Shown here piece by piece: positions 58,255 to 64,000 of a stretch of DNA of 64,000 bases (within the stretch, counting starts at the first letter, position 1; each line of letters opens with the position of its first letter). The DNA lies in IMG/VR virus record IMGVR_UViG_3300028394_000078, positions 1 through 64,000 of that record. The stretch is one strand, 5' to 3'. The notes under the pieces were generated by a model, which was not told the DNA's origin, made no database searches, and worked only from the letters and a program-made list of their open reading frames with translations. Both the position numbers and the translations under genes were made by a program. This DNA comes from a virus.

Positions 58255-60549
58255 TTAAGAACCAGTTTTAATTGGCTTACCACTACTATCTGTAACAATG
58301 CCATTATTGCCAGAACTCAATGTACTACCTTTTAATTGGCCAAGGAAACATTCATAATACCCCTTCTTCTTGGCATATATATCAGGTGTGCAGAATCCCA
58401 CTGCATGAATTGCTTTTTCAACATAGCCTGGATCATTTTGGTCAGTCTTACATCTATCCAACATGTAGTTGACACTAACTTCTGCTGCTGTGGTTGGGTC
58501 ATTTAATAACTTAGGATTGTTTAATAAATCTTTGCCTACCATGGCACCATATCTATTATAATTACTTCTACCAGTCAATTGAATGTATCCACGCCCAATA
58601 AAATTTCCGCCATCGCCTGGTTGCGTATTTCCCAAACCTTTGCCTTTACTTGTATTATATCCATATAAAAATTCAGGTAAACTATTATTGGGATTACCTG
58701 CATATTTTTGTGCGAGATCTTTATCTCCTTTGAATACGCTAGGAAACACTTGCAACAATCTATCAACAGAATAATTAAATCCTTCTTCAACTAATTTCCA
58801 TCCGCATTCGCCGCCTGCGATACCTAGCAATGCTGCCACAGCATACGGACTTGTTAAACCATATTTTGCGCAGGCTGCTTTAATGGCTGCAATACCTGCC
58901 TGTGATGCGCTGGCATTAATTGCTTTGGCATATTCCGGTGAGCATGTTCCTGGCACAATCTCAGGTTGGTTGGCAGGTTGCTGTGTTTCAGAGACAGGAT
59001 TTGGTGGGACGCCGGCTGCGGCTCTAGTAGACCCCGGAGTTGTTCCTAATGTAGCATCAGTTGCGGAAGGAGAAAACTGAGGCGGATTTATATTTTCATG
59101 CTGGGGCCAGGGCTCGTGTGTTGGCACACGTTGCATAATAGTTTTAATAGTGCCTGTGTTATAAAATTTACTGTCACTCCACCCCCACTGAATTTGTTTG
59201 TCAGGTAAACTATAAATTGTTAATAGTGGTGGTAATTCAGCCGGTGCTGGAGTTGCTGGTGTATTAGCAGCAGGACCATTCCAATGTACTTGCGCTCCTA
59301 TTCCGACAATATTCCCATTGGCCAATAAACTTAATGTTGCCGCAGTACCCAAATTAAGATTACCTTCTGATGTAAAATTAATGGTGCCTTCAGCCGCCTG
59401 TTTTATATCTTTTGTAGAACTTAAATTATAAGTATTTCCCACAGTTATCTTAACTTCATCGCCGATTGATTCGTCGTGGCTTCCTCTAATAGCAATCTTT
59501 TGATCTTGATCTACAGTAAGATAATTATAACCTGTAATATTAGTTTCCATATTCTTACCGGCTTTAACATGAATGTTACGTCCTGCTTCAAAATTAATAT
59601 CTCTATCAGCACGGAAATTAAAATCGTGTTCTGAATGTATACTAATACTATCATGTGCGTATATGTCTATCTTGCCATTTGAAGTTAGTTCAATCCATGT
59701 ACTTCCTTGACTATTTCCTATATAAATTAAATCTTGGCTGTTATGCATCAATATTTGATGTCCTGTTCTGGTACGAATTCTAACTAATTCATTTTGTCCA
59801 TTGACATCACCATCATCCATTACAAAAGTCGTGCCGCCCAGTCTACTAACAGGTGCGGCTGTTCCTGCACCATATCCTATATTACCTCGTTTAGCACCTG
59901 CACTAGTATCTAATGGGCCTGGTGTTGAAATACCAAATACACTACTTGGAACTTCCCTACGGGCACCACTAGAGGTAACTCCCCTTACTGTGTCTAGTAA
60001 TAATCCTTGTTGCATAAGTCTATCTGCAAAAGGATGAATAGGTTTAGCAAATCTTTCAGGATTAGGGTTTTGTAAATCTTTTGATTTTTTATGAAACTCT
60101 GCTACAGGTAAGTAATCTGTTCCATACTTCCTACGTTGTTCATCAGTCATTTCTACCTGACGACTAGCTGCAATACCGGGCATCATATGATTTTGGAAAG
60201 TATCAGGTATACATCCTATCCAATAACCTTGATTAGGGTCGCCGTCAATAAAAATAACCATAACAGTTGTACCTATATCAGGCGGAACCATCCACATACC
60301 ATAACTTTTTTGTACATCGTTGAAGTCGCTGCTATTTGTTCCTTCATATCTTAACGAGGTAGTTCCTGCAAAAGGAGACAATTGTCTGACTACATATGTT
60401 TCACCTTGAGATTTTGTTACACTAGGTATACCTTTAATTAATGCAACTTCTAATCCACCCATATATGTAGGATCAAGATGACTGGTCACTTCGGCTAAAA
60501 ATGGCCCAGGTGTAGGCAGTGACGATCGTGTTCTTTTTTCAAAACCCAT
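58255..60549 (-). CDS. Baseplate central spike/hub gp5-like protein with GH19 domain
   Basis: 764 residues. Residues 15-130 (PFLAEVTSHLDPTYMGGLEV, PPDIGTTVMVIFIDGDPNQGYWIG) are the gp5-type OB fold. Repeats at about 280-420 (HSISIHSEHDFNFRADRDINFEA-like) form a beta-helix spike. Pro/Ala-rich linker follows, then a C-terminal GH19 chitinase/endolysin domain with GGECGW near 580 and NFIGRGYIQLTGRSNYNRYG near 650. In T4, gp5 carries a lysozyme at a different place, so the lytic domain here is C-terminal and of another family. It would pierce and digest peptidoglycan during injection. Confidence 0.88.
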   Translation of the reverse strand: MGFEKRTRSSLPTPGPFLAEVTSHLDPTYMGGLEVALIKGIPSVTKSQGETYVVRQLSPFAGTTSLRYEGTNSSDFNDVQKSYGMWMVPPDIGTTVMVIFIDGDPNQGYWIGCIPDTFQNHMMPGIAASRQVEMTDEQRRKYGTDYLPVAEFHKKSKDLQNPNPERFAKPIHPFADRLMQQGLLLDTVRGVTSSGARREVPSSVFGISTPGPLDTSAGAKRGNIGYGAGTAAPVSRLGGTTFVMDDGDVNGQNELVRIRTRTGHQILMHNSQDLIYIGNSQGSTWIELTSNGKIDIYAHDSISIHSEHDFNFRADRDINFEAGRNIHVKAGKNMETNITGYNYLTVDQDQKIAIRGSHDESIGDEVKITVGNTYNLSSTKDIKQAAEGTINFTSEGNLNLGTAATLSLLANGNIVGIGAQVHWNGPAANTPATPAPAELPPLLTIYSLPDKQIQWGWSDSKFYNTGTIKTIMQRVPTHEPWPQHENINPPQFSPSATDATLGTTPGSTRAAAGVPPNPVSETQQPANQPEIVPGTCSPEYAKAINASASQAGIAAIKAACAKYGLTSPYAVAALLGIAGGECGWKLVEEGFNYSVDRLLQVFPSVFKGDKDLAQKYAGNPNNSLPEFLYGYNTSKGKGLGNTQPGDGGNFIGRGYIQLTGRSNYNRYGAMVGKDLLNNPKLLNDPTTAAEVSVNYMLDRCKTDQNDPGYVEKAIHAVGFCTPDIYAKKKGYYECFLGQLKGSTLSSGNNGIVTDSSGKPIKTGS

Positions 60550-60554
60550 AATTA

Positions 60555-63500
60555 TTATCCATAAAAGTCATTTAGATCAGACGGTGATTGTTTAGATGTC
60601 GGATTTAGTCTACTAACTAGTTTATCTAATGGACTTTGTCCTGCTGTATTGCTTCCAAACTTTGAAGATACCGATTCTGAAAAGCCAGCATCTGGTATAT
60701 TAGGTTGGTTTGTATATCCGCCTACCATAGATTTTGCTGAACTTAATTTATCCTTCATTGAATTTATGTCAACTAGGTTGTATGAACCAGTTAGATTTGA
60801 ATAAGGATTATTACTTACACTAGGTGTTCCTGCTTGAGCAGCAGAAACTAATTCTCGAGGAACTAGATTACTGGACAACTTACTTGGACTATTAACACCA
60901 TACAAGTTTTCAAGAGCAGGCATTCCGCCTCGAGCAACTACTTCTTTAGCATATCCTACATCAGCACTTGGTATAGGAGCAGTGGCATATGGTGGAGTAG
61001 CCGGAATATTGGCCATTTTATTGGCAGGTATATAATCTAAAACAAGACCTGCCGATGATGCTTGTGTTAAATTTACATTTTCAGGAGTACTATCAACTAT
61101 ATTAGAAACTTGATTTTGTAATTTACTTTGTAAACCGCCACCAGTTAGTCCGGATAATCTACTAGGATCTAATCCTACCTTAGCAGCAATACCCCGAGGA
61201 TCTGACGGAGAAGACATTAAAGAAGTAATTTTATTTCCTATCCCTCCAACTAAATTTCCTATACCCTTGCCTATACCTTGAACTGCTGTAAGCGAATTTG
61301 GACCTAAATCTTTAGAGATACCAGATATGTTACTAATATTACCTACTCCGAGAGATGTAGGATTAATATTTGCTCCTTGTTTGACATCAAGCGAAGTTAA
61401 ACCATTTGGGAATGTAGAAATAGGTGTTATTGAATATGACGCCCCTTTACCTATTCCTGATCCCACATTAGGAATATTGAGAGACGACCCAATAGAATTA
61501 TTGATAAAAATACTACCTAACGTTTGTGAAAGATTGTTAGATGGCAAATTTCCAGATAATATATTAGCAGCAGAATCTAAATTTGCAGCAGGTTGTAATG
61601 ATAATTGGCTTAATCCTACTAGTCCAGACGATTGCAATCTTATATTAGATGATATATCATTTGTATCTGGTAATGATTGGCCAATTATAGAAGTTTCTAT
61701 CATAGGATTTCCAGATCTGGAAATTAACCCATATGTTTGATTTAATAAACTAGGATTTGAGCCGCCTAGTCCCCCAGTTGCATCTGTAAAGTTACTAAGT
61801 TCTCCAGGTAATCCCTGGCTAGGTAGTCCTCTATTTAACTGGTCCATCACTGTTTCAGAATCCATACGCTGCTCTGGACTTTGTGCTCTTGTATCATCAG
61901 GTATTAATTGTGAAGTAGGATTAGGAGAAGTAACTAAATTATCGGCCGGATCTGTAGCACGTAGATTAGAATCGATTACTTGTCCAGGTATTCTTAAAAT
62001 ATCTAATTTTTGTTTGAATACGCCATCCTTAAAACTACTAGCAACTTTTAATATTCTATAAACTCCGCTAAAAGGAACACGGTTAGCATCAAATTGCATC
62101 ATGCCACCATTTTCAAAACTATTGATGTCAATGGGATTCCTAAAATTTATAGTAACTAAAATTTCACCATAGTTATGATTTGCTTCTCCTTTATCTGTTT
62201 TTCCTCTCTTTGAAGTATCGGGTTTTGCTTTGTAATTTCCAATTCCTCCTGTTACAAGATAAAATGGATCTCCTAATATTTCCATTTCTCCTGTCAACAT
62301 ACTGGCTTTAGAATTAATTACAGCATCATGCATATTTCTTGCCAATGTACTATATGGGTCGCTTAATGGTTGGCTAGCATTTCCACCATATGATTGAATA
62401 GGGGTAGTAGTTGGCTTTACAGGACTTGAAGGAACTTGTTGTCTTTGTAATCTTGCATTTGATCTAGCATTAACTTGCTCATTAGTTTTTAAACTATCAT
62501 CAGAATTAATTTTAACTTCTGGGCTATTATCAGGTGCGGCAGCATTTTTTGGTTGAGGTTGATCCTTATTACCCATTGCTGCTGGTACTGCTTCAAAGAA
62601 TAGTGTATTAAAATTAAGTTTAAAATTTAAAACGTCAACATTTTGTCCAGTGTAAATGTAATTATATTCTCTTAAACTTATCTTTTTTAGATCTTCTTCT
62701 TTAATAATATCATGACCGTAATTAGGTACTCGACTTATATGTATTTTATAAGGAGTTATAACGTATATATATTTTTGATATGGTTTTTGTGACACTTCAT
62801 CTATAACATCTAAATTTTCAACTTCCATTTTAATAAGAAAATAATCTAACATGCCGTATTGATCAGGATTGTTTGGACGTTTTCCTATATTTTTTAATAT
62901 ATCTCTTACATATTCACTATCTCTAATAACTGATGTTATAGCATCATTAATGTTCATGCCTTCCGCAAACTGAATAGAACTTTCTTTAGGATTATATTTT
63001 ACACTTTCTGGTTGTTTTGCTTGTTGGGCAGGAGTAGGTTGTGCTGCACCATCAACTTTATAAGCATTGGGTGAGCCAGGAGCAGCCGGGTCAATCATTG
63101 CATATAGTTTATTGTCTTTTAATACTTCGGTAAATTTTGCATCAGCAATCTTAGAAGGAGGACCATCTATAAATCCTTGTTTTTCGTCCCACACTGGAAA
63201 TTTAATTTCGTATACATTATGTTTAGTTTTATATGTGCCTTCTTTACCTGCTTCATCAGATATAGCAACTTGGCTATTAATATTAGCAATAAAATCATTC
63301 AATATTGCCCTAACAGTTTCACCTACCATCTTAATAGGTTTCTTAACCACGTTAGGTTCTCCAAATGCTCTTTCATTATAAGGAACTGCTGTACATTTAT
63401 ATCTAGTACCTCTTTCAGTTATATCAACATCTACACCTGTTAGACCAAATACATAATAACGTTCAGTGTCTTTGATTAGTTCCGGTTCTGGAAAATCTCC

Positions 63501-63998
63501 AACGTCGGGATAACCCCAAAATTCCATTTTAAGTAAAAAACTAGCCTGTAGATAACTCGGATACCCCGCAGCAACTGCCGATATATGCATTGCTTCTATG
63601 AATCCGTTAATACTATAAGGTTCTATAACTTCAAATTTAATTTGTGTTGGTAAACTAGTATTGCCCTCTTCACTAAATGTCATTATGCTATCAATTTCAA
63701 CATTTTCAATAAACATATCAAATCGGCCGGGGCTGTCTTTGTTGAACCCAGCAGTCAGTTCTTGATTTTTAGACAATGCTGCATCAGCAGATGCTTTATT
63801 AACTACTTTAGAATACTTGTCATAGTTCTCACCCGAATCATCTAATTTTTTTGAATCAGTTAATTGAGTATCACTTAATCTTGTTTGTGGACTTAATCCC
63901 GTAAATCCTTTACCACCGGATCTTAGTATAACAAATTTTAATTGACTATTTCTATATGATTCAGGGTCTTTAAGATTACTATTATCAAGTGCAGCCAT
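60555..63998 (-). CDS. Large baseplate hub-type structural protein (start at window edge)
   Basis: 1147 residues with an apparent ATG at 63998-63996, two bases from the window end, so the true start may lie beyond. N-terminal half (to about 650) has compact beta-rich domains (PGRFDMFIENVEIDSIMTF, FLLKMEFWGYPDVGDF, RYKCTAVPYNERAFG) as in gp27-like hub or tail-tube initiator proteins. The C-terminal half is Ser/Gly/Asn/Pro low complexity, like a flexible or tape-like region. It lies six bases upstream of the spike gene, which fits a hub role. No exact T4 homologue can be named. Confidence 0.65.
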   Translation of the reverse strand: MAALDNSNLKDPESYRNSQLKFVILRSGGKGFTGLSPQTRLSDTQLTDSKKLDDSGENYDKYSKVVNKASADAALSKNQELTAGFNKDSPGRFDMFIENVEIDSIMTFSEEGNTSLPTQIKFEVIEPYSINGFIEAMHISAVAAGYPSYLQASFLLKMEFWGYPDVGDFPEPELIKDTERYYVFGLTGVDVDITERGTRYKCTAVPYNERAFGEPNVVKKPIKMVGETVRAILNDFIANINSQVAISDEAGKEGTYKTKHNVYEIKFPVWDEKQGFIDGPPSKIADAKFTEVLKDNKLYAMIDPAAPGSPNAYKVDGAAQPTPAQQAKQPESVKYNPKESSIQFAEGMNINDAITSVIRDSEYVRDILKNIGKRPNNPDQYGMLDYFLIKMEVENLDVIDEVSQKPYQKYIYVITPYKIHISRVPNYGHDIIKEEDLKKISLREYNYIYTGQNVDVLNFKLNFNTLFFEAVPAAMGNKDQPQPKNAAAPDNSPEVKINSDDSLKTNEQVNARSNARLQRQQVPSSPVKPTTTPIQSYGGNASQPLSDPYSTLARNMHDAVINSKASMLTGEMEILGDPFYLVTGGIGNYKAKPDTSKRGKTDKGEANHNYGEILVTINFRNPIDINSFENGGMMQFDANRVPFSGVYRILKVASSFKDGVFKQKLDILRIPGQVIDSNLRATDPADNLVTSPNPTSQLIPDDTRAQSPEQRMDSETVMDQLNRGLPSQGLPGELSNFTDATGGLGGSNPSLLNQTYGLISRSGNPMIETSIIGQSLPDTNDISSNIRLQSSGLVGLSQLSLQPAANLDSAANILSGNLPSNNLSQTLGSIFINNSIGSSLNIPNVGSGIGKGASYSITPISTFPNGLTSLDVKQGANINPTSLGVGNISNISGISKDLGPNSLTAVQGIGKGIGNLVGGIGNKITSLMSSPSDPRGIAAKVGLDPSRLSGLTGGGLQSKLQNQVSNIVDSTPENVNLTQASSAGLVLDYIPANKMANIPATPPYATAPIPSADVGYAKEVVARGGMPALENLYGVNSPSKLSSNLVPRELVSAAQAGTPSVSNNPYSNLTGSYNLVDINSMKDKLSSAKSMVGGYTNQPNIPDAGFSESVSSKFGSNTAGQSPLDKLVSRLNPTSKQSPSDLNDFYG

Positions 63999-64000
63999 TG

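Overview
The window is one contiguous piece of the genome of a large T4-like (myovirus) bacteriophage, resembling the marine cyanophage branch of the T4 superfamily and its freshwater relatives. The evidence is a family-B DNA polymerase next to a gp45-like sliding clamp, a T4-type RNase H/5' exonuclease, a DsbA-like protein, ThyA, and a minus-strand baseplate block (gp5-like spike, gp25, gp6, a giant wedge/tail protein, tail fibres). Interspersed are small conserved hypotheticals that I recall from T4-like cyanophages. The DNA is visibly AT-rich, genes are tightly packed with many ATGA or few-base overlaps, and no gene-free stretch exceeds about 200 bases. I found no rRNA, tRNA, CRISPR array or insertion sequence. 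The host is unknown; the GH19 spike domain and a Tat-like signal only suggest a Gram-negative bacterium.

Layout. 1-2551 (+): small membrane and secreted proteins, a DUF4337 protein and a 3TM holin-like protein. 2623-6899 (+): proteostasis genes (DnaJ-like, peptide deformylase, ClpA-like ATPase) and a hypothetical. 6910-7852 (+): two small putative structural proteins. 7859-16591 (+): a cassette of proteins whose N-termini resemble the T4 capsid-targeting sequence. It includes a 1569-aa protein with three different nucleotidyltransferase-like regions, basic peptides, an HExxH protein with a possible ADP-ribosyltransferase fold, and an Fe/Mn superoxide dismutase. 16649-22671 (+): DsbA-like protein, DNA polymerase, sliding clamp, DpdA. 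22711-28835: small conserved genes, a glycosyltransferase, a cupin-like protein, a minus-strand radical SAM gene, QueE and RNase H. 28832-34887 (+): small hypotheticals, a MoxR/VWA pair and ThyA. 34884-63998 (-): the tail and baseplate block read toward the convergent junction with thyA, including one 4922-codon gene.

How it works together. Replication and modification genes on the plus strand are preceded by good host sigma70-type promoters, several with an exact 17-bp spacer. Structural and internal-protein genes tend instead to have T4-late-like NATAAATA motifs close to their starts. DpdA plus QueE indicate 7-deazaguanine modification of phage DNA, and a glycosyltransferase may add a second modification.

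The most interesting candidate is the 7.9-16.6 kb cassette. Its proteins carry short N-terminal tags ending in a prohead-protease-like site (hydrophobic-x-Glu), and several contain internal GVAE sites encoded by an almost identical 14-bp DNA word. I read it as a set of modular internal proteins that would be loaded into the capsid, cut by the prohead protease and injected with the DNA. This is inference from sequence; virion proteomics would decide it.
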